Positions 13,001 to 23,863 of a stretch of DNA of 64,000 nucleotides are shown here, in pieces; positions within the stretch are counted from its first letter, which is position 1; each line of letters opens with the position of its first letter. The position numbers and the translations under genes are program-made. The stretch comes from Mesostigma viride (taxonomy: Eukaryota > Streptophyta > Mesostigmatophyceae > Mesostigmatales > Mesostigmataceae): positions 3,343,108-3,407,107 of the forward strand of contig RPFO01000026.1 of the NCBI GenBank assembly GCA_009746045.1, written 5' to 3'. The notes under the pieces are model-generated. The model was not told the DNA's origin. It did no database searches and worked only from the letters and a program-made list of their open reading frames with translations.

Positions 13001-13199
13001 ATCTGTTTCTGCTGCTGTCCACACTGACTTGGATTGGGTGATCCTCAAACAGGAGGCCACCTATTTTTCCAGCTGGACTCATGTGGATGATGAGGACAAC
13101 CCAGCAGACGCTCTAACGAAGCTGCGGGATGCTGCTGGCCAACAGTACCAGCTCCTCTTTCAGAACATGAACCCCTATGATATCAGAGTCAGTGTTTGA
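10046..13199 (+). pseudogene. pol of element B: INT core, retropepsin-like, RT, RNase H
   Basis: Integrase core: GDVMHI (about 10055), LLDQQFSC (about 10216) and GVIERTIRSV (about 10304), giving a D-D(29)E spacing. A second segment from 10411 holds the INT C-terminal region (QVLYYKEN...VTIRGFTK), then a retropepsin-like domain (AIDTQAQVSVI near 11150, TLLGEPFVSYPG near 11340), then RT with TDIKRAFLRGD near 11985. After a frame break near 12150-12250 come VWHGDDQLICG (12258), RNase H (MDSSMESR near 12700, SAECRAVV near 12845, YTDSFSV near 12960) and NPADALTKL near 13100. It ends at 13199. Breaks lie near 10045, 10400 and 12200. Confidence 0.85.
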
Positions 13200-13420
13200 A
13201 TAAATGACTGGCCATAGCACAGTACACAACCACCACACCCCCTTACCACAGCGATAGCTGCTGGGCGCCATAAAATTCAACACATTCGTTGTGGGGTGTG
13301 AGTGCTGGCTAGGTCAGATTTGTATCCATTTGCAGCTTGAGGACACAAGCTTTGTATACACTTACTTAATGTGTGCTCCAATAACTGGCCAAACCAGCCA
13401 GCTGTGTACACCTTATTTAA

Positions 13421-15109
13421 CCCCTAAATGGTCTTGCTGCCGATTTTCCGCCAAAAATCGAGTTCCAGCCGATGCATCGGCCCCTTCTCGGGGGACCAGA
13501 TGCCGCGAAATCTATTGAGAATTAGGAAAAGTTTAGCTGAGAAGATCGAAAGTTTATAAGCTTCTTCACAGCATGGTATATGGGTTTGCATACTTCTGAC
13601 AAAGTTATAGAGGTGTTCTGGCCGGTCAAAGTACAAGGGGTCAGGGTACTTTTTCACGTACAACGTGCATTCCGGAAAACGACGACCTGGCCATGGCGGC
13701 TTGCGCCCACGCATGGCATTTACGTTTTCGTTCGAATTTTCTGACCAAACTTAGGATATTGATTTTATACGTCCTAAAGATCATACAGGCCAATTTTTGG
13801 TTCGCGGGAATGCCATTTGATAGGTGTCGGCAGCGTTCTTGCTGGAAAAAACTGCGATCAGGCCGGACGATAGAAACGTTGACAGCAATACCTTTCCGGC
13901 GTATTTTAAAGGATATATCGGTTTCTTTGTACTTTTTATGATACATAGTGGTCGTAAACGTGCAAGGGTGGCCAGAAATCGCCGAATCCAGCGACCATGC
14001 TGCACAACTTTGGTGTGCCGAAATGCGCCATTTTGCGGCCACCGCCTGGGCCAAGGTAACGCCATCCATGCCTGGTAAAGCTTAAGCATCGTTTTCCTAT
14101 CGATGTTTGACGTTTATATGTACGTTCTAGCTTGTGTAGCACATTCTTTTTGCATTATTCATGCTCTTTCTTGACCCTGGCCTGGCCCCTTTCTAAAACA
14201 CCCTTCTTAGATGCTTCCCTCAGTCAGTTGACCTGCCACAGGGTGATGGTGATAAGTTTTAGAGGCTGTATGGGTTTGAATACCTCCATATATGTTTGTT
14301 ATACATTTCCCATACACATATTGCATGAGTGTGAGGCAGTTGGCTGGTCTCTGTGGCATCATCAAGCACGTAACTGGTGAGTAAAAGCTTCCCATGGACA
14401 GCATGTGCCACCAGGTGTGCTGGCCATCACCTGGCAAGCTATAGCAGCTTAGGCCTAGTTTATCCTTGCTAGGGCAGGCTGAAATAGGCTCAACATCACT
14501 AGTTTGTTGGTGGCTGCCTCCTAGAATGCATGCCTTGCGTAGGGTATCCGTACCACGTTACCTACGTGCATGGACAAGGTAGCACCTGCACATAGGTGCC
14601 ATGTAAGGGCAGTGTGATGATGCAGTTATGTTTTCCCATCATTGTGGAAGGGAAATGTATTGTTTGGCATGGTTGGTGGCCATATTAGTAGGTAGTATGC
14701 CCACCCCTACCCCCTTGGTTGCTTTTTACCAACGGTACCCCTAAGGGCTGTACTGGGTGTAACTGCTGGTATACCCACCCAAATTATGACCCCAATGGCT
14801 CAAACTGTTCAGCAACTAATTGTTTATCATCCCTGAAGTGGTAGGTGCCTAGGTCTTATAACATAATTCAAAATGCACATTCTACCAAAAATGAAAACGC
14901 GCGTCTTGACCCCCCTGACTTTGACGGCAGTTATATATGGCCTACCCTGCATATATGTGAGGTTGTGATATACCAACCCGAAGGGCAACTCATGGACATG
15001 CTTGGCCCCCAAGGACAGCCATTGGATATGGGTAGGTTGGATGGCATCTGGTTTGCAAAATTGTGAAGATCCAGCCGATTTATCGGCAGGATCTCAGACC
15101 ATTTAGGGG
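13421..15109 (+). mobile_element. TIR element E, copy 1 (in 3' UTR of B)
   Basis: 1,689 bp with 11-bp terminal inverted repeats CCCCTAAATGG / CCATTTAGGGG, flanked by TTAA on both sides (13417-13420, 15110-15113). Subterminal near-palindromes, CCGATGCATCGG on the left and CCGATTTATCGG on the right, add structure. The sequence is about 95% like copies 2 and 3 by eye. All three copies keep a 142-codon frame on the minus strand (13641-14069 here), but it matches no transposase I know, so it may be chance or part of a spliced gene. Confidence 0.85.
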
Positions 15110-15266
15110 TTAATGTGCAATATAACACCTGGCCAGAACAGCCAGCTGTAACCAACCTGGCTCAACCAGCCATGTCTCTTTTGTACCCCTAATCAACTTA
15201 AAAACAATAACAATAATGTTGGGGGTGCAGACCTGCATTAAGAAATAAATAATAAAACAATACTGG

Positions 15267-15751
15267 AGTTAGTCTCCATGCTTTGCTGTAGACTAAGTCT
15301 CAAAGGCATTGTGAATACAACGTATGAATAAGCCTTGTAAACCTGCGTTGGTATGTGAATATAAATACCACGTGGGCTATGCAGATAGGAATGCTAGTCG
15401 AGTCGCATACGTTTCCCTAGATAGGTACTTTGGGTACTGGGGTACGTGACAGATGTCAGTACCCAGCATACGTAGTGTCCTGTCATTGGACAGTACTAGA
15501 GTATCCTAGATATAGGGACCGTACTGCAGCGTGCATTGATCTGTGATCACACGATGCAGTGACTAGACTGCGACCTGTCATCGTGCGGCCTCGGGCCAAC
15601 GGTCTGCACCCAACGGTCACTGGCGGCGCAGCCAGTGAGAGGAACGTTGATAAAGGGTAAACCTATTTTCTAATGAACCAAGCAATTCATTGCTCACAGC
15701 ATACAGTGTTCTCAAGCAATATATCACGTCGTTCATTTCTCATTCCTAACT
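15267..15751 (+). repeat. 3' LTR of element B
   Basis: 485 bp matching 7631-8115. An A-rich tract (AAATAAATAATAAAAC) and TACTGG precede it, in the place of a polypurine tract. FB1 abuts its last base. Confidence 0.92.
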
Positions 15752-16247
15752 CCGGTGTGAACTTGAGTGTCCGGCGAGTGGTGTTCGCCGGTAATATTGT
15801 GCGGAACCTGAGTAGCCCAAGTGGCAAAAAGGTTTCCGCACAATATTAACCTAACTAAGACCTGGATCCTTGCGGGGCGCAGGTTCGAATCCACTCGGAA
15901 GCGAATTATTTGGGGAATAATTCGTTCCGATTTGGCACCCGGCTCTAATCATATGCGCACCAAGGAGATGCTCATATTCGATCATATTCATATCGATATT
16001 TGCACCAACGAGATGCTTATATTCGATCATATTCATGCATACGGGTGTTCCGAGCCTAGTGATTCGTCCTCGCCCCAAGAGGCTAGGTTTTAGTTAGGTT
16101 AATATTGTGCGGAAACCTTTTTGCCACTTGGGCTACTCAGGTTCCGCACAATATTACCGGCGAACACCACTCGCCGGACACTCAAGTTCACACCGGTGTA
16201 GTAGCCCAAGTGGCAAAAAGGTTTCCGCACAATATTAACCTAACTCC
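15752..16247. mobile_element. Foldback FB1 (partial palindromes around a tRNA box-B-like spacer)
   Basis: Made of a right half-palindrome (15752-15856), a 235-bp spacer (15857-16091), a full left arm (16092-16196) and a shortened right arm (16197-16247). Intact arms run AGTTAGGTTAATATTGTG inward to a centre of ACACCGGTGT. The spacer starts AAGACCTGG, has GGTTCGAATCC (exact Pol III box B) near 15883, and two copies of a 44-bp unit around GAGATGCTYATATTCGATC. The left half of the first palindrome is missing exactly where the B LTR ends. Confidence 0.75.
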
Positions 16248-16252
16248 CTCCC

Positions 16253-18393
16253 CACCTTGCCTCCGCGCCGGCAGCTTGCTGTCCACCGTCACGCACCGAC
16301 AGTGGTCGCCGCCAGGCAGATGCTCCGCCGCAACAGAGATCCGATCGCCAAACCTGGGCTGCAAGCAGCTCTGAGAGCCGCCTACGAGCAGGCTGAGAAG
16401 GCAGATGCTCAGCAGATGGTCAAGGACCTGCGCAGCTGCCAGCAGAAGCATGACGGCAAGGGGGCCTGGTTCTGGTACAAGCGCCTCGGGCACCCGGACG
16501 GCCTCGGCCGGCCCCACCACCACGACGTCCCCGGCGCCCCAGCCAAGCGGCTTCGTACCTGGGCCACGGCCACGGCCGAGGTCGTGGGGACAGCTGCGCC
16601 GCCCCCACCCCTGCTCCCAGCCGCCGCCGCCCGCCCGGCCGCCCTGGCCGGCCCCGCTAGGCCCCCCGCCCCGCCTAGGTCAGCGGCGGACTACCTAGTC
16701 CCCCCGCTGGTCGGCCCACTTGGCGACCCGTCTGACATGCCTCCTTTCACCTCTCGCGAGGTCACGGAGGCGGTCCAGCGCCTGCGTTATGACGCAGCCA
16801 CCGGCTCTGTCGAGATAATTTCCGGCCGCAGTTGTAAAACTTGCAGCCGAATTCGAGGACACAGGTGTTATGCTGCTCTTCCGGGACATCTGCAACCGCC
16901 TTCTGCTGTCGTCGCAACCACCTCCAGCGGCCTGGCAACACAGTTTTCGCACGATGCTGTACAAGAACAAGGGGTCGCCTGCCGACCCCGGCAACTACAG
17001 AGGGGTGTGCATTCAAAGTGCCCCCCTCAAGCTTCTTATGCGGCTCATCCTGAACCGCCTGCGCACGGCCCTGGACGGTCACCTCAGCGAGACTCAGCAC
17101 GGCTTCCGTTCAGGTCGCAACACAGTACAGGCGCTCTTCGCTACTCGCCGACTGGTGGAGGAACTGCAACGCCTTCAGCCTGGTGAGTCCCCTTTGCACC
17201 TTGTGCTGGTGGACTTCATCAAAGCTTTCGATTCGGTTTTCTGGCCTGCGCTTTGGGACATCCTCGAGTTGTTCCGGATCCCCCGCCCCCTGATTGCTGT
17301 CATCCGCAACCTGTATGAAGGGTCCACCACTTCGGTGCGCACTTCTTACGGGACCACGCCCCCATGCCCTCTACAGAAAAGTGTGTGGCAGGGCTGCGTG
17401 CTGTCGCCCTACCTGTTCATAATTATTGTTGTCGAATACGTAATGATTCAGGCGCGCAAGCGATTTACCCGCATCGTGGGCAGGGAAGCAGGCGTGCAGG
17501 TTGCTAACAAATTCTGGCATGGCGGTGCGGACACGGAGATTCGGCTGGCAGACATCATCTACGCAGACGACACCACCCTCTTCGAGGACACTGAGCACGT
17601 GCAGACATGGGTTGACTGCCTGGCTCTCGAGGCCCGTGCAGTGGGGCTTGAGGTCAGCAAGAAGACAGAGGCCCTGGCGGTTGGGCTCACCAACTCACCG
17701 CCGCCCCTCTATCTCCTAGACGGCTCTCGAGTCCTGTATCGGGACCGCGTTAAGCTGCTGGGCAGCGCCTGCTCCCCAGCTGCGAGGTTGATGTGGACCA
17801 TCGCATCTCCCTCGCCTGGCACGCTTTACGCCAGTACCGGGCCCTGTGGCGCAAGCCCCTGGGCAAGATCGAGAAACAGGACCTGTTCAAGGTCCTCGTC
17901 CTTCCTGTTCTCACGTATGGGGCCGAGACGTGGACCCTCACCGCCGACCTGGCCCGCAAGCTGGACGGCGCGGTCACCAGCATGCTGCGTTCCATTTTCA
18001 GAGTAGGATATGCTGCTCATGTCCGCAATGAGGACCTGTACCAGGGCATGCCCTATATCACCAGCACCATTAAGCAACGACGCCTGCAGCTAGTAGCTAG
18101 GGCACCTAGCTCGCACCAACCAGGTAGACACCTCACGTGGCCCCCCCGCAGGGCTGCGACCAGCCCAGCCTGGCCGGCACCTCCTGACGTGGGCTGGGCC
18201 CAGTGATGTTAGACGCCGCAAGGCCCGCACCTTCAAAGAACAGCTAGTAGAGGACATGGGGGGCCTAGGCCTCTCTGTGATTTGGAAGAAGATGATGGAC
18301 AAGGCCAAGTGGGCCCAGGTCATAGAGGACAACGAGCCCCCCCCAGTGGGGAAGCGCCCGCGTGTGCAATCCCGTGGGAGGCACGCCAGATAG
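16253..18393 (+). pseudogene. LINE ORF2, reverse transcriptase half
   Basis: Continues ORF2 after the CCCTC duplication. There is a basic and Pro-rich linker, then PPFTSREVTEAVQRLRYDAATG-type pre-RT sequence, broken near 16830-16900. The RT core follows: PADPGNYRGVCI (about 16980), HGFRSGRNT (about 17100), LVDFIKAFDSVFW (about 17210), GCVLSPYLF (about 17395) and catalytic YADDTTLF (about 17560). A frameshift near 17770 leads to LPVLTYGAETWTL (about 17905), typical of the thumb or post-RT region. The last codons end at TAG 18391-18393. GC content is clearly higher than in element B. Confidence 0.8.
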
Positions 18394-18604
18394 CTCCCCT
18401 AGGGCAGCGTGCGGCTGCCTAGATAGATGTTGTAGTTAGAATGCTGTTAGATAGATGTAGTATGTAGCCGATGTAGATATAGATTAGACCGGTACTAAGG
18501 ACTGTTTGCACCCATCCATCCATCCATCCATCGGGGTTAATGCTCCGTGACTCCCCAACGGGAGCACGAGTCTAATTAATTAATTAATTAATTAATGCAT
18601 TCTT

Positions 18605-18965
18605 TAAGCCGTCTTTAGCGGTCATGCATTCTTTAAGCCGCTTGGAGGAGGCGGTAATCATTGGCTGCCGCGTTTGCCGGTGGCTGTGTCGCAATGGTGT
18701 CCACACCGTCGACTAGTTGCGTAATGGTGTGAGGCGCTGAGTCCTCCCCATCGGCGGGGGAATGGGAGGCGGCTGACGGTGATTCCGCCATGGCTAGTTT
18801 CCGGAAAATACGAACCCTGCCTGTGCTGCGTTTCATGATATTGCGCTAAATCTTGGGCGATGGCGGCCGCAAATTATATCATCGTGTTCGTCATCAAAAG
18901 GCGCGTCTATACTGCAATTTACCCGACCAAAGTTCATGCCCGGTTGTAAAAAGTTATGAGCATTC
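18605..18965 (-). repeat. Inverted LINE 5' end fragment
   Basis: The minus strand matches the LINE leader and first ORF1 codons (compare 4655-4980): the AGGGTTCGTATTTTCCGGAA block and an ORF1 start reading MAESPSAASHSPADGEDSAP. It is a diverged second copy lying tail-to-tail with the LINE, after two TGCATTCTTTAAGCCG repeats at 18596 and 18625. Confidence 0.75.
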
Positions 18966-18994
18966 TCGGCATCCATAGCTCGTCACACCGTAAA

Positions 18995-18996
18995 CC

Positions 18997-19033
<37 letters not shown>

Positions 19034-19036
19034 GCT
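18995..19036. repeat. Short GGGCAT hexamer array
   Basis: About six tandem GGGCAT units, next to the first SINE-like copy. The same hexamer builds the larger array at 19390-19945. Confidence 0.85.
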
Positions 19037-19045
19037 ATTCTGATC

Positions 19046-19323
19046 ATTCTGATCAGGCACTCCGCAAAGGTGAAAACCGTTTGCGTTCAGGGCCGGGCCG
19101 CGGAAAACGCGGAAAAACGCGATCTGCAAATGAATCCGACCGTAATCGAACTGGGGACCTCTCGCACCAACTTTCGCTGACTATAGGACGGACGTCTCCG
19201 GTTACCATGGCATCGCCAACTTACACCTACAGTCATCCGCAAAAGTTCTCCTTTCCGGGGAGTGATGCAAGCCTTTCGGATTTGGTACTAGATAAATCAC
19301 TCGAGATCTGTGTGTAGGAGTAC
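19046..19323 (-). repeat. SINE-like repeat R, copy 1
   Basis: 278 bp, repeated at 20175-20452 with few differences. On the minus strand, GTCCG ... AGTTCGATTAC ... CGGAT resembles the acceptor stem and T-arm of a degraded tRNA. No intact tRNA or poly(A) tail is seen. The ORF-like frames inside are not convincing. Confidence 0.5.
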
Positions 19324-19389
19324 TACACACGTGTCCACTCGAGACTTGTTCAGTCTCGAAACGTGAGACGGGCTGAACACGGCTGGGCT

Positions 19390-19764
19390 AGTATGGCTAT
19401 GGCTGGCATGGGCGGCGGTGGCATGGGCATGGGCGGTGGCATGGGCATGGGGCTGGGCATGGGCATGGCTGGCATGGGCGGCGGTGGGATGGGCATGGCC
19501 GGGGCTGAGCTGCGGTGGCATGGGCATGGACGGTGGCATGGGCGGTGGCATGGGTAGCCCTGGCATGGGCATGGGCGGTGGCATGAGCGGTGGCATCGGT
19601 GGCGCTGGCATGGGCGGCACTTGCATGGGCGGCACTGACATGGGCATGGGCGGTGGCATGGGCATGGGCATGGGCATGGGCGGTGGCATGGGCATGGGCA
19701 TGGGCATGGGCGGTGGCATGGGCATGGGCACGGGCGGTGGCATGGGCATGGGCATGGGCGGTGG

Positions 19765-19798
<34 letters not shown>

Positions 19799-19807
19799 GG
19801 TGGTGGC

Positions 19808-19838
<31 letters not shown>

Positions 19839-19945
19839 ATGGGTGGCATGGGCGGTGGTGGCATGGGCATGGGCGGCGGCATGGGCATGGCTGGCATGAA
19901 TCAATGGTGGCATAGGCTGCCATGGGCATGGGCATGGGCATAGGC
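19390..19945. repeat. CATGGG minisatellite, about 550 bp
   Basis: Tandem GGCATG/GGGCAT hexamers with interspersed GGTGGC units that form 18- to 30-bp higher-order repeats. All six frames stay open because of the hexamer (Met-Gly, Ala-Trp, His-Ala and similar dipeptides), so the long reading frames here are artefacts. Confidence 0.9.
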
Positions 19946-20175
19946 GGAATGGGAGGCACAGCCGAGCCTAGCTTGAACCTTAATGGCCTTGTTGGGCTTC
20001 ATCTCATGGGCGTTCTTCGTTAGATTGTGACATTGGTATTGTAACGACTAAAAAGTAACGTAGTGGAGCTGCGGTCTTAACACGTCGTACACGTGTGCAA
20101 ACTCAGTCCTAAAAATAGGACTGAGTATGCCAACTTTGAGATCATGTAGCGGTAAGGGTAGGGGGGTACCCCATA

Positions 20176-20452
20176 TTCTGATCAGGCACTCCGCAAAGGT
20201 GAAAACCATTTGCGTTCAGTGCCGGGCCGCGGAAAACGCGGAAAAACGCGATCTGCAAATGAATCCGACCGGAATCGAACTGGGGACCTCTCGCACCAAC
20301 TTTCGCTGACTATAGGACGGACGTCTCCGGTTACCATGGCATCGCCAACTTACACCTACAGTCATCCGCAAAAGTTCTCCTGTCCGGGGAGTGATGCAAG
20401 CCTGTCGGATTTGGTACTAGATAAATCACTCGAGATCTGTGTGTAGGAGTAC
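20176..20452 (-). mobile_element. SINE-like repeat R, copy 2, with 8-bp target duplication
   Basis: Second copy of the repeat at 19046-19323. It is flanked by ACCCCATA at 20168-20175 and again at 20453-20460, a probable target-site duplication. That supports a mobile unit rather than a segmental duplication. Confidence 0.55.
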
Positions 20453-20499
20453 ACCCCATATGTTTGATATGCATAATAGCAATCAATATCATGCTAATG

Positions 20500-21840
20500 C
20501 TTGGGCATATGCATAAAAAATCATACATTGACCAAATCATGTATAATTTTACTGGGGTGTGGACCCTTACTCGCGATTTTGCATTTTTGTGTGGAAGCAC
20601 GATTGGGAAAAATTGAATAAATTCCATATGCATGTTGAAAAAATATAGGCATGTAAAAAATATAGTTCTTGACCTGTAGAAAAAAACTGGACTCAATTTG
20701 GCCACAGGCACTGCCTGAAACACACAAAATACTGCCAGTCCTATAGTAGGACTGGGCCTTGCTAGCAAAATGCTAGCATGTAAGTGCGGTCATACTACAC
20801 ACCACCGTGGCAACCAACCATGCCAATCAACTCATTTCCCTTCTAGCATAATAGGACAACATGCTTGCATCATCCTATTGCAGTTATATGATACCTTATT
20901 ATGTGTGAGAGCCTATGCACGCGTAGGGAATGGGTATGGATACCTACCTACAAAGGGTTGTATTATAATGACCAAGATGATGGGTAGGTTGAGCATATTT
21001 CGATTGTTTCTAACAAGAATAGACATGGCTAAAGCTGTTTTGCTTTGCCATGACATGGCCAACATACTTGCTGGCACATTATGACAGTGGTTTGTCACCA
21101 AGACTTTTCACTCACAAGTGTAAGCTCGAAAGCACGCTTGATGCCGCCCATGGCCACACAATCATGCAGTATGAACGTAGCAAAAGAAGAAATAACATCT
21201 ATGAAGGTATTTAAACCCATTAAGCGCCTAAAAACCTGCACAACTACACTAGGGTAAGGCAAATGCCTGGTAACATCATCAAAAAAGGGGGGTTTAGAGA
21301 GGGGCAGGCAACGGTCAAGAAAGCGCTTCAAGACTCGAAACTGACAACGCCTCGCAAGCTTACACTCATTCAAGAACATCAAAAAACGATGAGGCAACAT
21401 TATTTCAGCTTTACCGTTCACGGATGGCGTTACCTTGGCCCAGGCGGTGCCCGCAAAAGTGACACTTGCCGGCACACAAACCATGACGTGACAGAGTGGT
21501 TGAAATAATCAAATCTTTACTGACACTGACTTTATTCTACGAAAATGCATGATACTTAGTAGAAAGAAGCATATAAACCCTTCGACCTGCGCCGGAAAGC
21601 AGTTTTAGTCATCAATTCCGTCAACCTGCCTGATCGCAGTTTTTTCCACCAAGAGCAGTGCCGACACCTGGTAAATCGTATCCCCGCGAGCTAAAAATTT
21701 GCTTGTGTCATCTTTAAGACATAAGAAATCCATTTCCTGAGTTTTACCAGCTAAATCGTCCGCAAACGTAAACTGCATGCATGGGCGCAAGCCGCCATGG
21801 CTAGGTCGTGAATTTCCGGAACTCACGTTTCACGTGTACA
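20500..21840 (-). mobile_element. Diverged relative of TIR element E (minus orientation)
   Basis: Conceptual translations match E copies in reverse orientation: PLSKPPFFDD...GLNTFIDVISSF against PLSKTPFLDA...GLNTSIYVCYTF, and HGWRYLGPGGARK against HGWRYLGPGGGRK. DNA near 21610-21720 (GATCGCAGTTTTTTCCA, GCCGACACCTGGTAAAT) aligns with the E middle region. Ends are not clear. Retention of short peptide blocks at this divergence hints at coding function. Confidence 0.5.
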
Positions 21841-22550
21841 AGTACCCTTACCACCTGCATGCACGCACGCACGTTGCGCTGACAGTCATTTGAATTCGGA
21901 ACTTGCATTCGTCAAAACCTGTGTTTCCCGCAGAAATGCGAAAATCCCGGGCGGGAACCGGTTACAGGAGGGTATCAGGTACTTGATTCTATTTGTAACC
22001 ACCGTTGGCGCGGCAGCCGCGGCTACAGTACTGTACGCTGTAGTAACCGCGAAATTTCCCCAACCCGGCCAGTTCGCCCGTGAGTTTTGCCCGTGTGGAC
22101 CCGGCCTTAAGGCGAAATGCATAAAATTAAAACGTCAGCCTCAGAAAATCGGGAGCGTCCGATGATGGATCCAACGGCCGTGATAAACCCGCTAAGCTGT
22201 AGGCTCGGGTCGTCCGTCCAAATACTACACATAAACAACCAATACAAAACAAGCAAACAATACGGAAAACAAACGGCCTTCGGCCGCAACGGTCACAAAT
22301 CCAACGGAAACGACCCGAAATCGATAACTGACACCACTGAAACGACCGACTGACGCAGCCGCATGCCACTCCACGCCGACAGCCACCATGTCTGACGACG
22401 AGGAAACCCCCCAAGAATGATACCTCACGCCCACCAAGCCTGCCAGCACGCAGGCGGACTTTGGAGGGCAAACGCCTCGCACGCCACAAGATGAACTGAA
22501 ATTGACAGTCTCGTACTAGTAGACGTCGGGAGGTGCGCAAAGAGCGCACT
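21841..22550. other. No recognisable gene
   Basis: Mixed-composition sequence with no long frame and no repeat shared with the rest of the window. It could be flanking sequence or a promoter of the small frames that follow, but nothing shows this. Confidence 0.3.
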
Positions 22551-22554
22551 AGAA

Positions 22555-22821
22555 TCAATAACAAAGAAAAGGCAGAGGGACGATGACGGCATTCTGGTTG
22601 AGATTGCCCTGGCAAAGAAGAAGATGGAGGATACTAAGACCCAAATTCAAGTGATCGCGACCGAGGTTCACAACCTCCAGTTGAGGCGTAACTCGTTCAA
22701 TATACAAAAACGATATAAGGCAGAGGTTGAGGAGGTTGAGCGCCTGAAAGCAGAACACAAAAACAAGCGCCTCGCGGCTGCGGACAAACTTTACCAAGTG
22801 CTTCCCCTCCGTCCTGATTGA
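22555..22821 (+). other. Coiled-coil fragment ORF, function unknown
   Basis: An open frame to TGA 22821 encodes a basic, heptad-rich segment (LQLRRNSFNIQKRYKAEVEE and on) likely to form a coiled coil. It looks like the C-terminal end of a larger protein with the upstream part unclear. Not recognised. Confidence 0.35.
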
Positions 22822-22851
22822 TGCAGTCGAGGGCATCACTTACCTGCAGCA

Positions 22852-23056
22852 ATGAGCATTTTCATCGATGATGAAGCGGAGCATTCCAGTGAAAGCGACG
22901 ACGACGAACAAGAAGAACAAACACGAAGCGACCAGGACTTTATTGACGACGCAAGTGTCAGCCAGGGCTCGCCGCCGCCGAGGGAGCAGACGCCACCTCC
23001 CGGCACAAGCACTAGTCATGCAGCTCCCGGCACAAGTGCTAGTCATGCAGCGGCAC
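22852..23056 (+). pseudogene. Acidic N-terminal ORF truncated by gypsy LTR
   Basis: ATG 22852 opens a frame with an acidic cluster (SIFIDDEAEHSSESDDDEQ, then DFIDDASV) followed by a Pro/Ser/Thr region with a 26-bp tandem unit (two and a bit copies). It runs into the gypsy LTR at 23057, so the original C-terminus is lost. FIDDEAE-type acidic N-termini occur in several transposon replication proteins, but that link is only a guess. Confidence 0.4.
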
Positions 23057-23639
23057 TGTTACGTCCCAGCCCAGACACACCTTGTCTGAGCTACGTAGCG
23101 AAAGACCCTCCTTGCCGGAATTAGGAATAATTCAAGGTAGCATAATGTAGGTTGCGCTTCACGACGTGAGTCGTGAGATATCTGGCATCACGGCTTGATA
23201 CCAAGCTAATTTGTACACACTTATAATGGCTAGCAAGACCAATTACAAATGGATAATTGCCCTGGGCTCAATGTGTAGGCGTAATCGCACTTATCATTCA
23301 TCAAACCAAGAGGACGAGACTCTCGTCCTTGGACTAATTTAACCTAGGTTGGTTGCGGCGCAGATACACACCAAATCCTACTGGACAATCCAAGTCACTC
23401 ATTCCGCGTAGGATCCGGGCCGACATCGACCCCCAACTACAGGATCCACGCCTAGAACTATAGACAGACCCAGAACTGGCGCGGCGCCACGGCACCGGCC
23501 CCTAAAAGGTCAACCTAGGACCAAAATAACTAGTCCAATTCACACAATAGTCAATATTCATAAAACCCAGTACAACGGCCACAAGGCCTTAGTAATTTAT
23601 TCCATTGTTACGTCCGACTAAAAGGGCCGGGACGTAACA
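23057..23639 (-). repeat. 3' LTR of the gypsy element
   Basis: 583 bp with long inverted termini: minus-strand start TGTTACGTCCCGGCCC, end GGGCTGGGACGTAACA. Minus-strand bases just upstream (23640-23655) form the polypurine tract GTGGGGGGGGAGGAG. Confidence 0.8.
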
Positions 23640-23863
23640 CTCCTCCCCCCCCACGGGGGTCGGTAGTCCCTACCGTACAAAGATAGGATAAGGGAGCAAA
23701 ACAATACTACTATAAGAGTACTATGTCCCGACCTCGGTTCACCCGCAGGTCAGCAATACCAGTTCCTCTAGAGGTTGATACACGTGACCAACCCTGACGT
23801 AGTAGCCAGAACTCCGTGGACTGGATCATTCCGCTATCCGTCCCAAAAACTGAAATATCCACT

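Larger units (their letters stand above)
7631..15751 (+). mobile_element. LTR retrotransposon B (INT-PR-RT-RH clade)
   Basis: Complete element with two 485-bp LTRs (7631-8115, 15267-15751) that differ at two positions I can see. The interior encodes a double zinc-knuckle Gag remnant, integrase, retropepsin-like domain, RT and RNase H in that order. A 1.69-kb TIR element (E copy 1) sits in its 3' UTR. It lies in LINE ORF2. The duplication CCCTC is at 7626-7630 and at 16248-16252, beyond FB1. It is more diverged than A, A2 and I, with HGDD and DTQ motifs. Confidence 0.9.
4650..18600 (+). mobile_element. APE-type LINE (non-LTR retrotransposon), interrupted by B and FB1
   Basis: A GC-rich LINE with ORF1 (4826-6154), ORF2 endonuclease (6230-7630) and ORF2 RT (16253-18393). 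Element B plus foldback FB1 occupy 7631-16247 and are flanked by the 5-bp repeat CCCTC. Removing them with one CCCTC joins the two halves of ORF2 in frame (...AARTL + PTLPPRRQL...). The 3' end carries CATC repeats (18508-18533) and a TTAA-type tail (about 18575-18598). Several frameshifts show it is inactive. Confidence 0.85.

Noticed and set aside
13421-15109. Element E as a piggyBac element because of the TTAA flanks
   Set aside because: Copy 2 is flanked by TTAG, and no piggyBac transposase motif is present.
19297-19959. Long ORFs (up to 220 codons) in several frames across the hexamer array
   Set aside because: They exist only because CATGGG has no stop in any frame; composition is pure repeat.
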